Shown here one piece after another: positions 25,726 through 34,324 of a DNA stretch of 64,000 nt (positions are counted from its first letter, which is position 1; each line of letters starts with the position of its first letter). Origin of the DNA: Flavobacterium sp. LHD-85 (GTDB lineage: Bacteria > Bacteroidota > Bacteroidia > Flavobacteriales > Flavobacteriaceae); contig NZ_JAVFVR010000004.1 in NCBI RefSeq assembly GCF_030929595.1, positions 396,896 to 460,895 on the forward strand, given 5' to 3'. The notes beneath the pieces are model-generated. The model was not told the origin of the DNA and did not search any database. It worked only from the letters and a program-made list of their open reading frames with translations. Position numbers and translations under genes: made by a program.

Positions 25726-27639
25726 TCATCTCAAATCGATTTCTACTTTGGCAATTATGATTTCTTTATATAACTCATCTTCTTCTTTTTTCTTGCATTT
25801 ATAAAGCACTTCTTCCATGTTTTCGAATTTATCGCTGTAAACATAGTAAGAAAGGCTATTAATATTGAAAAAGAAACTAGCGTTAAAATCGCCAGAATCA
25901 ATGAGTTTCATAATAAGCTTATCTCGGTCAACTGCGTCTGTAAATATACCCAAAACTAAGTAATACCCGTTCGAAACTTCTCTAAGATTATCATAAACTT
26001 CTACTTTTACTGTTTTATCACGTCTTAATGGATTGTCTTTCAATTCCTGTTTCATTTCTTCTAGTGAAATTGTTTTTGAATTTTCGACAGTATTATTCTT
26101 TTTCTGTTTTTTGACTGCTTCGTCCTGATATTTTTTCAGTTTTACCAAAGCTAGTTTATCATCAAACTTTCGAGCTTCCATGCTGTAATAGGAAGCTTTA
26201 CTGATATGTCTTTTTACTTCAATTTTTTTCTGATTGTCAAGCGAATCAATCTTAGCAATCAAAAGCTGATTTTTTTCATCTCCTTTTTGCTGATCTTCTT
26301 TATAACGTTTGATCTCTTCTAAAGACAAACGCTGTTGTAAAGGTTCTGTGTTGGCTTTTTTCTCGCTTTCGCGAATTTTCTTCTTATACTCCTGATTTTC
26401 TTCAACCGCAATTTTCTCTACTTTGTTCATTAAACCAGCATATACTTTTCTGTTTTCTGCCAGTTCTTTTTTCAGTTGAGACGATAATTCATTTGTTTTA
26501 CTTATTCCTTCAGAAGATTGTCTCTCGAGCCTTTTTGATTCTTCAACATTCAAAATTTCCATTCGCTTCAGTTCTTTCAAATCATCATTCATCGAATTGA
26601 CAAGCGAATCTAATTTTGCCATTAAAACATCCTGCACATTTTTATTGGCTTCTAAAACCAGACGCAGTTTTTCTACCGAATTTTCTTTAGAACCATTCAT
26701 ATCATTCAGATTCACTTTCAAATCATTAATTTTTATAATTTTCTGATTCATTTCTTTCTGAACAACCAAACGGTCTTTTAAATCTTCAATTTCAACTGTT
26801 TTAGCTTTTGTTTTTTCTACGACAACTTGTTTTTCAGCCAAAGCAAGCATCAATTCTTCGCTCTCATTTGCAGGTTTTATTGCAGAAGTATTGATCGCTA
26901 ATTTGTTCCCAACAATTAATCCGTTTACAATTTCAGGATTTTGAGATTCTAATTGATCAATTGAGATTCCGTATTTTTTAGCAATCGAAAACTTGGTCTC
27001 TTTGGGTTCAACTATATAAAAAACGGTTTCTTGATTGATAACGCGAACCCTTCCATCTAAAGTTTTTCTTTTGTTTGGAATGGAAATCGTCTGGCCAATC
27101 TGCAAACCATTAATCAAAATATCTCTATTCAAATTTTCTAAATCTTGAACTGAAACATTGTATTGTCTGGCAATACTGAACAAAGATTCTTTAGCCACAA
27201 CCTGATGTGTTGTTTTTGAAGAAACAGCAATTTCTTGTTTTGAAGAATAATCTGAATTTTGAGGAATAATTAGTTCTTGACCAATTTGAAGTCCGCTGGC
27301 CAAAATTTCCTGATTGGCATTCTGAATAGCTTCTACAGAAACGTGATATTGTTTTGATAAACCAAACAGCGTTTCTTTTGGTGCAACAATATGAGTTTGC
27401 TGCTTTGAAGTTGCGTTTTCTGAGTTGTGAACTGGAATCTTTAAAACCTGATTGTCTTTGATTCCGTTTTGCGATTCGGGGTTGAGCTTATAAATCTCAT
27501 CGATAGAAACCTTATACTTTTGGGCAATAAAATAAGCGGTTTCACCTTTTTGAATTTTGTGCTCGATAATTGAATCTTGCGCAGTTATTTTGTTAAAAGA
27601 CAAAATAAAGACAAGAGAAATTGTTAAAAGTTCTCTCAT
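25726..27639 (-). CDS. LysM protein with coiled coil and SPOR-like C terminus
   Basis: This 637-residue exported protein has a signal to about 'KITAQ' (residue 21). Four LysM modules lie at about 25-70, 82-126, 140-185 and 205-250, very like those of the next gene ('VAPKETLFGLSKQYHVS', 'VEPKETKFSIAKKYGIS'). A long charged helical region (about 265-530) should form a coiled coil. The C-terminal 90 residues ('GYYLVLGIFTDAVDRDKL', then 'SLSYYVYSDKFENMEE') look like a SPOR domain, which binds glycan strands stripped of peptides. This would be a peptidoglycan-bound periplasmic linker. The function is inferred from domains only. Confidence 0.8.
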   Translation of the reverse strand: MRELLTISLVFILSFNKITAQDSIIEHKIQKGETAYFIAQKYKVSIDEIYKLNPESQNGIKDNQVLKIPVHNSENATSKQQTHIVAPKETLFGLSKQYHVSVEAIQNANQEILASGLQIGQELIIPQNSDYSSKQEIAVSSKTTHQVVAKESLFSIARQYNVSVQDLENLNRDILINGLQIGQTISIPNKRKTLDGRVRVINQETVFYIVEPKETKFSIAKKYGISIDQLESQNPEIVNGLIVGNKLAINTSAIKPANESEELMLALAEKQVVVEKTKAKTVEIEDLKDRLVVQKEMNQKIIKINDLKVNLNDMNGSKENSVEKLRLVLEANKNVQDVLMAKLDSLVNSMNDDLKELKRMEILNVEESKRLERQSSEGISKTNELSSQLKKELAENRKVYAGLMNKVEKIAVEENQEYKKKIRESEKKANTEPLQQRLSLEEIKRYKEDQQKGDEKNQLLIAKIDSLDNQKKIEVKRHISKASYYSMEARKFDDKLALVKLKKYQDEAVKKQKKNNTVENSKTISLEEMKQELKDNPLRRDKTVKVEVYDNLREVSNGYYLVLGIFTDAVDRDKLIMKLIDSGDFNASFFFNINSLSYYVYSDKFENMEEVLYKCKKKEEDELYKEIIIAKVEIDLR

Positions 27640-27658
27640 AAATAGTAGGTTATAAAAA

Positions 27659-27694
27659 ATTAAGGCCTTACAAATGTAAGACCTTAATTTTAAA
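27659..27694 (-). terminator. Terminator of guaA
   Basis: On the minus strand AATTAAGGTCTTAC pairs with GTAAGGCCTTAATT across a short loop, followed by TTTTATA, just after the guaA stop. The loop region also contains TACATTTG (27678-27671), a fit to the TAnnTTTG box, placed about 30 nt before the LysM gene start; it may double as that gene's promoter, though no -33 TTG is seen. Confidence 0.75.
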
Positions 27695-27702
27695 TTATGC
27701 TA

Positions 27703-29232
27703 CTATTCCCACTCAATTGTTGCAGGTGGTTTTGAACTAATATCGTAAACTACACGATTCACGCCTTTTACTTTATTGATGATATCATTAGACACTTTCA
27801 TCAAGAAATCGTAAGGTAAATGAACCCAGTCAGCAGTCATACCATCTGTTGATTCTACCGCTCTAAGCGCTACTACTTTTTCGTAAGTACGCTCATCGCC
27901 CATAACACCAACACTGTTTACAGGAAGCAAAATTGCTCCAGCCTGCCAAACTTTATCATATAATCCCCAAGATTTTAATCCTTCGATAAATACAGAATCT
28001 ACATCTTGTAAAATTCTAACTTTCTCTGGAGTAATATCTCCTAAAATTCTAATTGATAATCCTGGTCCTGGGAAAGGGTGTCTTCCTAGCAATTCAGGAT
28101 CTATTCCTAATGTAGCTCCTACTCTACGAACTTCGTCTTTAAACAACATTCTAAGCGGTTCTACAATTTTTAATTTCATGTAATCTGGCAATCCACCCAC
28201 ATTGTGGTGCGATTTAATAGTTGCAGATGGTCCTTTTACCGAAACAGATTCGATTACATCTGGATAAATAGTTCCTTGAGCCAACCATTTTACGTCTTCT
28301 AATAAGTGCGATTCGTCATCAAAAACTTCGATAAATACACGACCAATTGTTTTACGTTTTGTTTCTGGATCACTGATTCCTGCCAATTCGCCAAGAAAAC
28401 GATCTCCAGCATCTACACCTTTTACATTTAATCCCATTCCTTTGTATTGGTCTAATACATTTTGGAATTCGTTTTTACGTAAAAGCCCGTTGTTAACGAA
28501 GATACAGTATAAATTTTGTCCGATTGCTTTGTTTAATAAAACTGCTGCTACTGTAGAATCTACTCCTCCAGATAAACCAAGAACTACTTTATCGTTTCCT
28601 AATTTCTCTTTTAATTCTGCTACCATTTCGTCAACGAAAGCATTTGGAGTAAAGTTTTGAGGAACTTCAGCAATTTTCACTAAGAAGTTTTCCAACATCT
28701 GTTTTCCATCTGTTGAGTGGTAAACCTCTGGATGGTATTGAATTGCATAAGTAGTTTCGCCCTCAATTTTGTAAGCTGCGTATTCTACATCATGCGTGCT
28801 AGCTAATTTTACAGCATTTGTTGGAAGCGCTTTGATACTATCGCTATGGCTCATCCAAACTTGGCTGTTTTCTGAAACTCCTTCAAAGAAAGTTTCGCCT
28901 TCTTTAATATAAGACAAGTTAGCTCTACCGTATTCTCTAGTATTTGAAGCAGCCACTTCTCCACCACTGAAATGAGCTAAATATTGAGCTCCATAACAAA
29001 CGGCAAGCAAAGGCATTTTACCTCTAATTTGTGATAAATCAGGATGTGGTGCATCTTCTCCTCTAACAGAGAAAGGGCTTCCTCCTAAAATTACGGCTTT
29101 ATAACTTGATAAATCACTTGGAATGTGATTGTAAGGAAAAATTTCGCAGAATATATTTAATTCGCGAACTCTACGCGCAATAAGCTGAGTATATTGCGAC
29201 CCGAAATCTAAAATAAGTACGTTGTGTTGCAT
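27703..29232 (-). CDS. guaA: GMP synthase (glutamine-hydrolysing)
   Basis: This 509-residue enzyme converts XMP to GMP using glutamine and ATP, the last step of guanine nucleotide synthesis. The class I amidotransferase domain (about 1-190) has the nucleophile in '[14 protein letters not shown]' (Cys near 78) and the His/Glu in '[11 protein letters not shown]'. The ATP pyrophosphatase domain has the P-loop '[12 protein letters not shown]'. The C-terminal dimerization part ends '[11 protein letters not shown]', as in all GuaA. I place the start at ATG 29232; a TTG two codons upstream (29238) is less likely. A TACTTTTG box lies only 3 nt before this ATG. Confidence 0.97.
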   Translation of the reverse strand: MQHNVLILDFGSQYTQLIARRVRELNIFCEIFPYNHIPSDLSSYKAVILGGSPFSVRGEDAPHPDLSQIRGKMPLLAVCYGAQYLAHFSGGEVAASNTREYGRANLSYIKEGETFFEGVSENSQVWMSHSDSIKALPTNAVKLASTHDVEYAAYKIEGETTYAIQYHPEVYHSTDGKQMLENFLVKIAEVPQNFTPNAFVDEMVAELKEKLGNDKVVLGLSGGVDSTVAAVLLNKAIGQNLYCIFVNNGLLRKNEFQNVLDQYKGMGLNVKGVDAGDRFLGELAGISDPETKRKTIGRVFIEVFDDESHLLEDVKWLAQGTIYPDVIESVSVKGPSATIKSHHNVGGLPDYMKLKIVEPLRMLFKDEVRRVGATLGIDPELLGRHPFPGPGLSIRILGDITPEKVRILQDVDSVFIEGLKSWGLYDKVWQAGAILLPVNSVGVMGDERTYEKVVALRAVESTDGMTADWVHLPYDFLMKVSNDIINKVKGVNRVVYDISSKPPATIEWE

Positions 29233-29262
29233 GCGCAAAAGTACTTTTTATATTCGAAATTC

Positions 29263-29390
29263 AAAAATCGGAACGTTGAAAAAATAAATATTTTTTTTCT
29301 ACGTTCCGATTTTTAGGTTCAAAGGTTCTGAGTTACAAAGGTTCAAAGTTTTTTTTCTTTGTCTCTTTGAACCTTTGTAACTTTGAACCT
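29263..29390. repeat. Two adjacent inverted repeats between guaA and a lipoprotein gene
   Basis: AAAAATCGGAACGT (29263-29276) and ACGTTCCGATTTTT (29301-29314) are a perfect 14-bp inverted repeat with a 24-nt loop. Directly beside it, AGGTTCAAAG units at 29315-29348 pair with CTTTGAACCT units at 29365-29390. The second family recurs at 29986-30070. Both look like scattered intergenic palindromes, not specific guaA leader structures. Confidence 0.75.
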
Positions 29391-29451
29391 CAAAAAAAAT
29401 CCAAACAATCCAAAAATTCGTATCTAACGAAAACCCAATTTAAAATTAACT

Positions 29452-29979
29452 ATGAAATCAAAACTTATTGCCCTGACTCTTTTTCTGTCAATCTTTTTTT
29501 CGTCTTGTAATACTGTCGATGATTTATTGACATTTACCATCTCGAATAGCGCTTCGATAAAAATCCAAAGCACTTCGCCAATTAATCTGCCTTCTGAGAT
29601 TATAACACCTGAAGTAACAACCAATTCTTCTGCCGAATTTGAAAACAATAAAACAAAAGCTAGCTTAGTAAAAGATGTTAAAATCAGATCACTGAAATTA
29701 TCCATTACTGACCCTTCAGATAAAACATTTACTTTTTTAAAATCGGTTCATTTATATATCTCAACAGCAAATTCTGAAGAAATCGAATTAGCATATGCAG
29801 ACAATATTAATGTATCAAGCAATTCTGTTGATTTAATTTGTACTGATAAAAGATTAGATGAATATATTAAAGCAGATAGTTACAAAATTAGAACTAAAGT
29901 AACTTTAAAAGAAACCTTAACGCAAGATGTAACGGTAAAAGCAGAAATGAAGTTTAAAGTGACTGCGGATCCGTTCTAA
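29452..29979 (+). CDS. Hypothetical lipoprotein
   Basis: This 175-residue protein has a lipoprotein signal with the cysteine at 19 in 'FFSSC'. The mature part is Ser/Thr/Lys-rich and beta-prone ('VKIRSLKLSITDPSDKTFTF', 'SVHLYISTANSEEIELAYAD'), suggesting one or two immunoglobulin-like sandwiches. I do not recognise a family. It is isolated between two convergently oriented minus-strand genes and is bracketed on both sides by AGGTTCAAAG palindromes. Start ATG 29452 fits the signal peptide. Confidence 0.7.
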   Translation: MKSKLIALTLFLSIFFSSCNTVDDLLTFTISNSASIKIQSTSPINLPSEIITPEVTTNSSAEFENNKTKASLVKDVKIRSLKLSITDPSDKTFTFLKSVHLYISTANSEEIELAYADNINVSSNSVDLICTDKRLDEYIKADSYKIRTKVTLKETLTQDVTVKAEMKFKVTADPF

Positions 29980-29985
29980 TTTTTG

Positions 29986-30070
29986 AGGTTCAAAGGCTCA
30001 AAGCGACAAAGGTTCAAAGGTAACGAAGCGTAAAAACTTTGTCCCTTTGAACCTTTGTTACTTTGAACCT
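29986..30070. repeat. AGGTTCAAAG/CTTTGAACCT inverted repeat, copy 2
   Basis: AGGTTCAAAG units at 29986-30019 face CTTTGAACCT units at 30045-30070. This is the same family as 29315-29390, so the lipoprotein gene sits between two copies. It could act as a bidirectional terminator for the two convergent genes. Confidence 0.75.
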
Positions 30071-30083
30071 AATGCTAAAAGCA

Positions 30084-30797
30084 CTATTCCTTAGTTACAA
30101 CAATAGAAGCTTTAAATCCTGCAGCAAGGTTGTCCCAATAATCGTTTGTTACTAGATTGCCTTTATCGTCGTAGACTTGTATTTCTGCAGTATTTCCTCC
30201 TAGTGAACCTATATTTAAAGCCTCGAAATCTAATTTATTAAAGCCTGGAGTAAGATTGATTTTTACTTGCTGAAAATTGGAATCCAGCAAAATTCGATCT
30301 CTAATGACATAATCATTTGAAGAAACTTTTACTAAATCTCCATCAATTGCCCCAAAATCACGGAACTTAACAATGAAGTATTCCGATTTAGTTTTAAAAT
30401 CTCCCAACGAAATATTTTTCTTTACCAAAACGCCGCGGCCTTCTCTTAAACCAGCATCTTTTAAAGATTTATCTAGATCTTTCTCCATTTTTGCCACATA
30501 TCGATCGCCTGGATTGGCAAAATCGGTTTCTGTAGACATGGTAAATTTACTTTTCTCTTCTCCAATCTGAAACTTTGATTTCGGAGTTATAGTAGTATTT
30601 TCAAAAACATTTGGAGTTTTAATCGCAGGCATATCATTAAATTCTGCCAGTGGATCTTTGACCTGAGGAATCGGAGTTTTTTTAGGCTTTGCAGTAAACT
30701 TTGCGCCCGGGATAGCTTTGAATTTTGTATTAGACTCAATTTGGGCTGATACAGACATGGCAGTAAAAAATAATATGAAAAATAAAATGTGCTTCAT
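30084..30797 (-). CDS. Secreted protein of unknown function
   Basis: This 237-residue protein has a clear Sec signal ending 'MSVSAQ' (about residue 19). A Pro/Lys-rich linker ('FTAKPKKTPIPQVKDP') is followed by a C-terminal region (about 95-237) that reads as a beta domain: 'KNISLGDFKTKSEYFIVKFR', 'RILLDSNFQQVKINLTPGFN', 'TAEIQVYDDKGNLVTNDYWD'. I do not recognise the family. Adjacent genes give no functional hint. It is probably periplasmic or surface-associated. Confidence 0.75.
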   Translation of the reverse strand: MKHILFFILFFTAMSVSAQIESNTKFKAIPGAKFTAKPKKTPIPQVKDPLAEFNDMPAIKTPNVFENTTITPKSKFQIGEEKSKFTMSTETDFANPGDRYVAKMEKDLDKSLKDAGLREGRGVLVKKNISLGDFKTKSEYFIVKFRDFGAIDGDLVKVSSNDYVIRDRILLDSNFQQVKINLTPGFNKLDFEALNIGSLGGNTAEIQVYDDKGNLVTNDYWDNLAAGFKASIVVTKE

Positions 30798-31079
30798 TTA
30801 AAAAAGTATTATCGAATCGCCTTTTATAATTAATTTAAAACAAAAGTCCAGCTTCACAAAAATAGTATAATTTACTTACTTGCTACAACTTTAGGAGTTT
30901 TATAACATTAAATTAAGCTAATTTTTGGAAGCAAAAAACCTGCCAAAATATAGTTTTTCTACAAAAACAAATTCCAAATTAAAAATTCCAAATCCCAAAA
31001 CGCGACGAATATGATTTTGATTATTAACAACTTATTCTTAACTTGAAGACTTTATTTTACCATTTAAAATCTCAATAAA

Positions 31080-31997
31080 ATGGATTATATCGATTATTAT
31101 AAAGTATTGGATGTTACCAAATCTGCAACCGAAGCAGACATCAAAAAAGCATATCGAAAACTGGCAAGAAAATATCATCCCGATTTGAATCCGAATGATA
31201 AAGAAGCCGAAAAAAAATTCAAGGAAATAAATGAAGCCAACGAAGTTTTAAGCAATCCCGAAAATCGAAAAAAATACGACAAATACGGGAAAGACTGGAA
31301 ACATGCTGACGAATTTGAAAAAGCAGGCTACGATCCGAATCAACAGCAAAGCAGTTATCAATATTCTGAAGGCGATTTCTCTGGTTTTGGAGGTGGAGGA
31401 GACTTTTCTGGAAGTGATTTTTCAGATTTTTTCAATTCGATGTATGGCCAAAGCGGAGGCAGAAACAGATCGCAGGCTAAATATAGAGGACAGGATTTTA
31501 ATGCCGAACTGGAATTAGATCTTAAAGCCGCATATACAACACACAAACAAAACTTAACCGTAAATGGAAAAAATATCCGAATTACGATTCCTGCTGGTGT
31601 AGAAAACGGACAGATTATCAAAATTCCAAATCATGGTGGGCCTGGTGTTAATGGCGGGCCAAATGGCGATTTGTACATCACCTTTATAATTTCTAACAAT
31701 TCTGATTTTAAACGTGAAGGCAATAATCTGTATGCCGAGGCGCCAATTGACTTGTACACGGCAATTTTAGGGGGAGAAACTTACATCAATACTTTTGACG
31801 GAAAAGTAAAAATCAAAGTGCCAGCAGAAACACAACCGGGAACAAAAGTGAAGTTAAAAGGAAAAGGTTTTCCTGTTTATAAAAAAGAGAATCAGTTTGG
31901 CGATTTATACATTACGTACACTATAAAAGTTCCAACAAAACTGTCGGATAAAGAAAAAGAGTTATTTGAAGAATTAGCAAAACTAAGAAAGTCATGA
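31080..31997 (+). CDS. cbpA: DnaJ-like co-chaperone / curved-DNA-binding protein CbpA
   Basis: This 305-residue cytoplasmic protein has an N-terminal J domain (about 3-70) with the essential HPD at 33-35. A Gly/Ser/Phe-rich linker (about 95-135, '[20 protein letters not shown]') precedes a DnaJ C-terminal substrate-binding domain ('[20 protein letters not shown]', '[20 protein letters not shown]'). It has no zinc-finger cysteines, so it is CbpA-type rather than DnaJ. It stimulates Hsp70. Its stop overlaps the start of the cbpM gene by 4 bp (ATGA), which supports the CbpA/CbpM assignment. Confidence 0.93.
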   Translation: MDYIDYYKVLDVTKSATEADIKKAYRKLARKYHPDLNPNDKEAEKKFKEINEANEVLSNPENRKKYDKYGKDWKHADEFEKAGYDPNQQQSSYQYSEGDFSGFGGGGDFSGSDFSDFFNSMYGQSGGRNRSQAKYRGQDFNAELELDLKAAYTTHKQNLTVNGKNIRITIPAGVENGQIIKIPNHGGPGVNGGPNGDLYITFIISNNSDFKREGNNLYAEAPIDLYTAILGGETYINTFDGKVKIKVPAETQPGTKVKLKGKGFPVYKKENQFGDLYITYTIKVPTKLSDKEKELFEELAKLRKS

Positions 31998-32299
31998 AAA
32001 ACAAAAATTTAATCCAGATCAAACAGTTTTGTATTTACCACGAAATTGAAAATACTTTTATAACCGAACTTAATAATTACGGACTCATTCATATTATAAC
32101 GGAAGAAAATGACGAATTTCTTGAACCCGAACAGCTTCCAACGGTTGAAAAAATGATTCGTATGCACTACGATCTTAAAATAAATCTGGAAGGGATTGAT
32201 GCTATTGCACATTTACTAAATAAGATTGAAACCTTGCAGCAAAATTTAAATACGATACAAAACAAGCTTCGACTGTACGAAGAAAAAGAAACCGAATAA
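31994..32299 (+). CDS. cbpM: Chaperone modulator CbpM-like
   Basis: This 101-residue protein has a MerR-like winged helix N-terminal part ('[20 protein letters not shown]', '[20 protein letters not shown]') and a C-terminal coiled coil ('[20 protein letters not shown]'). CbpM proteins bind the J domain of CbpA and inhibit it. The 4-bp overlap with cbpA and the size match that partnership. A terminator follows. Confidence 0.85.
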   Translation: MKNKNLIQIKQFCIYHEIENTFITELNNYGLIHIITEENDEFLEPEQLPTVEKMIRMHYDLKINLEGIDAIAHLLNKIETLQQNLNTIQNKLRLYEEKETE

Positions 32300-32312
32300 C
32301 GATTAATATCAC

Positions 32313-32352
32313 AAAAAGCTTGAATTTCTGAATTGATTTCAAGCTTTTTTTT
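32313..32352 (+). terminator. Terminator of cbpAM
   Basis: AAAAGCTTGAA and TTTCAAGCTTTT form a stem of about 10 bp, followed by a T-run that ends near 32352. Confidence 0.8.
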
Positions 32353-32449
32353 ATCGCTGTCAAAACCATAATTCTTAAATTGCAGCATCTTTAATCAACC
32401 TGAATTTGCTTTTTAAACCATACGGCAAATTCGCAAAAATTATAAAAAA

Positions 32450-32833
32450 ATGAAAAGAGAAAACATCTTGACTGGATCTCCGTGGGAAGACAAAATGGGA
32501 TATTGCCGTGCCGTAAGAATTGGCAATATTGTTGAAGTTTCTGGAACTGTAGCCATTGTTGACGGGGATAAGGTAAAAGCTGATGACGCTTATGCTCAAA
32601 CGTATAATATTTTAGAACGAGTAGAAAAAGTTTTAGAAGATTTAAATGTAAGCATGAAAGACGTTATAAGAACAAGGATTTTCACAACAGACGTTTCTAC
32701 TTTCGAAGAAGTGGCTAGAGCACACTCTGCTTTCTTTAAAGATATAAAACCAACTACAGGATTTTACGGAATCAGTAAATTGGTTGCTCCAGAATATTTG
32801 GTTGAAATCGAATTTACAGCTGTTGTTCAGTAA
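32450..32833 (+). CDS. RidA/YjgF family protein
   Basis: This 127-residue protein has the RidA fold pattern: 'VRIGNIVEVSGTVAIVDGDK', 'QTYNILERVEKVLEDLNVS', 'VIRTRIFTTDVSTFEEVARA' and 'YLVEIEFTAVV'. RidA enzymes hydrolyse reactive enamines and imines from PLP enzymes. In true RidA an arginine sits a few residues before the final 'LVEIE' block; here that region reads 'TTGFYGISKLVAPEYLVEIE' with no arginine. This suggests a non-deaminase Rid subgroup. The gene stands alone between a terminator and an inverted repeat. Confidence 0.85.
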   Translation: MKRENILTGSPWEDKMGYCRAVRIGNIVEVSGTVAIVDGDKVKADDAYAQTYNILERVEKVLEDLNVSMKDVIRTRIFTTDVSTFEEVARAHSAFFKDIKPTTGFYGISKLVAPEYLVEIEFTAVVQ

Positions 32834-32840
32834 TATTTTT

Positions 32841-32954
32841 TTGCCGCGAATTACACAAATTTTCACTAATTATTTTCTTTTGTCACAGATTAAAAGAGTA
32901 AAAAAAGATTGTTTTTAACTTCTAATTCGTGAAAATTTGTGAAATTCGTGGCAA
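32841..32954. repeat. 32-bp inverted repeat before the ClC gene
   Basis: The left arm (32841-32872, beginning TTGCCGCGAATTACACAAAT) and right arm (32923-32954, ending GTGAAATTCGTGGCAA) are inverse complements with about three mismatches over 32 bases. They flank about 50 bp. The right arm supplies the false upstream start of the ClC reading frame. It is a scattered palindromic repeat type without coding content. Confidence 0.8.
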
Positions 32955-32967
32955 ATTTTTACATTTA

Positions 32968-34224
32968 ATGACTTCCCAAAATCTAAAACAATTCCTATTT
33001 TCTCTTCCAAAATGGATTCTTATCTGTGTTTTAATAGGCATACTTTCAGGCTCTGCATCTGCTTTCTTTTTAGTTTCTTTAGAATGGGTAACACAATTTA
33101 GAATTCAGCACGATTGGATTATTTGGCTTTTGCCTTTCGGCGGATTTTTAGTCGGGTTGAGTTATTATTATTGGGGAGAATCGGTTACAAAAGGAAATAA
33201 TCTTTTGCTCGAAGAATACGAAAATCCTAAAAAAGTCATTCCGTTTAAAATGGCCCCTTTAGTTCTTTTAGGAACATTATTAACACATTTATTTGGAGGA
33301 TCTGCAGGACGAGAAGGAACTGCGGTACAAATGGGAGGCGCAATTGCTGATCAGTTTACCAAGTTTTTCAATCTTGATAATTCAGAACGCCGAATTTTAA
33401 TCATTCTCGGGATCAGTGCCGGTTTCGCTTCTGTGTTTGGAACGCCTTTAGCCGGTGCAATTTTCGCTTTGGAAGTTTTATATTTCAGTAAAATTAATTT
33501 TAAAAGCATTTTGCTTTCTTTCTTAGTTGCTTACGCAGCCTATTTTACAGTAGAATTTTGGAAAATCAAACATACACATTATAGTATTCCTATTGTTCCA
33601 GAACTTAGTTTAAACAATATTATTTTTACTTTAATTGTTGGAGTTTTATCTGGGTTTGCTGCTTTATTATTTTCTAGAAGTACACATTTCTGGGGTTCCC
33701 TTTTTTCAAAAAACATAAAATATCCACCGCTTCGTCCTGTAATTGGCGGAGTAGTTTTGGCTATTGCCATTGCTGGTTTAGGATTTACAAAATTTTCAGG
33801 ATTAGGCGTTCCTGTAATTGTCGATTCATTTTCAAATCCGAATCAATGGTACGATTTTCTGCTTAAAATCTTATTTACAGGATTTACACTTGGAGCTGGC
33901 TTTAAAGGCGGAGAGGTAACACCTTTATTTTTTATTGGAGCGACTTTAGGAAGCGCATTATCAATCGTAATTCCGATGCCCATTGCGCTTTTAGCAGGAA
34001 TCGGATTTGTGGCTGTTTTCTCTGGCGCAACCCACACTCCTATTGCCTGCACCATAATGGGAATGGAATTATTCGGAATTGCTCCTGGAATCTTCATCGC
34101 AATCGCCTGCACAATCGCTTATTTCTCTTCTGGTTCTGTTGGAATTTACAAATCTCAGATTGTAAAAGGTGCGAAATATAAACTGTATCAAAAATTTCAA
34201 AAGAAAGAACTACAGAATTTATAA
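32968..34224 (+). CDS. ClC-type voltage-gated chloride channel family protein
   Basis: This 418-residue inner membrane protein moves chloride or related anions, as a channel or a proton antiporter. About ten hydrophobic segments are visible. The ClC signature regions are 'GGSAGREGTAVQMGG' (the GxEGP-like motif, here GREGT), 'FGTPLAGAIFALEVL' and 'GAGFKGGEVTPLFFIGATLG'. The start is ATG 32968 because residues upstream of it would come from the inverted repeat. The Glu in GREGT corresponds to the gating glutamate, which would be compatible with transporter activity. There is no cytoplasmic CBS domain. Confidence 0.9.
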   Translation: MTSQNLKQFLFSLPKWILICVLIGILSGSASAFFLVSLEWVTQFRIQHDWIIWLLPFGGFLVGLSYYYWGESVTKGNNLLLEEYENPKKVIPFKMAPLVLLGTLLTHLFGGSAGREGTAVQMGGAIADQFTKFFNLDNSERRILIILGISAGFASVFGTPLAGAIFALEVLYFSKINFKSILLSFLVAYAAYFTVEFWKIKHTHYSIPIVPELSLNNIIFTLIVGVLSGFAALLFSRSTHFWGSLFSKNIKYPPLRPVIGGVVLAIAIAGLGFTKFSGLGVPVIVDSFSNPNQWYDFLLKILFTGFTLGAGFKGGEVTPLFFIGATLGSALSIVIPMPIALLAGIGFVAVFSGATHTPIACTIMGMELFGIAPGIFIAIACTIAYFSSGSVGIYKSQIVKGAKYKLYQKFQKKELQNL

Positions 34225-34310
34225 AGTAAAATTCCAAATTCCAAACTGGATTGAGAACTGAGACTGCGACTGAAAACTAAAATTATTTTCAGCATTACAT
34301 TAAAAAAATG

Positions 34311-34318
34311 TAAATTCG
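34311..34318 (+). promoter_or_regulatory. Possible -7 box of the DHH gene
   Basis: TAAATTCG resembles TAnnTTTG with the TTCG variant also seen in the two locus promoters. It ends only 6 nt before the ATG at 34325, which would give a very short leader. No clear TTG was found at the right distance. Confidence 0.35.
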
Positions 34319-34324
34319 CAAACT

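Noticed and set aside
29263..29314. Possible purine riboswitch in the guaA leader
   Set aside because: The structure is a plain 14-bp hairpin with a 24-nt loop and lacks any multi-helix purine aptamer pattern; it sits among dispersed repeats.
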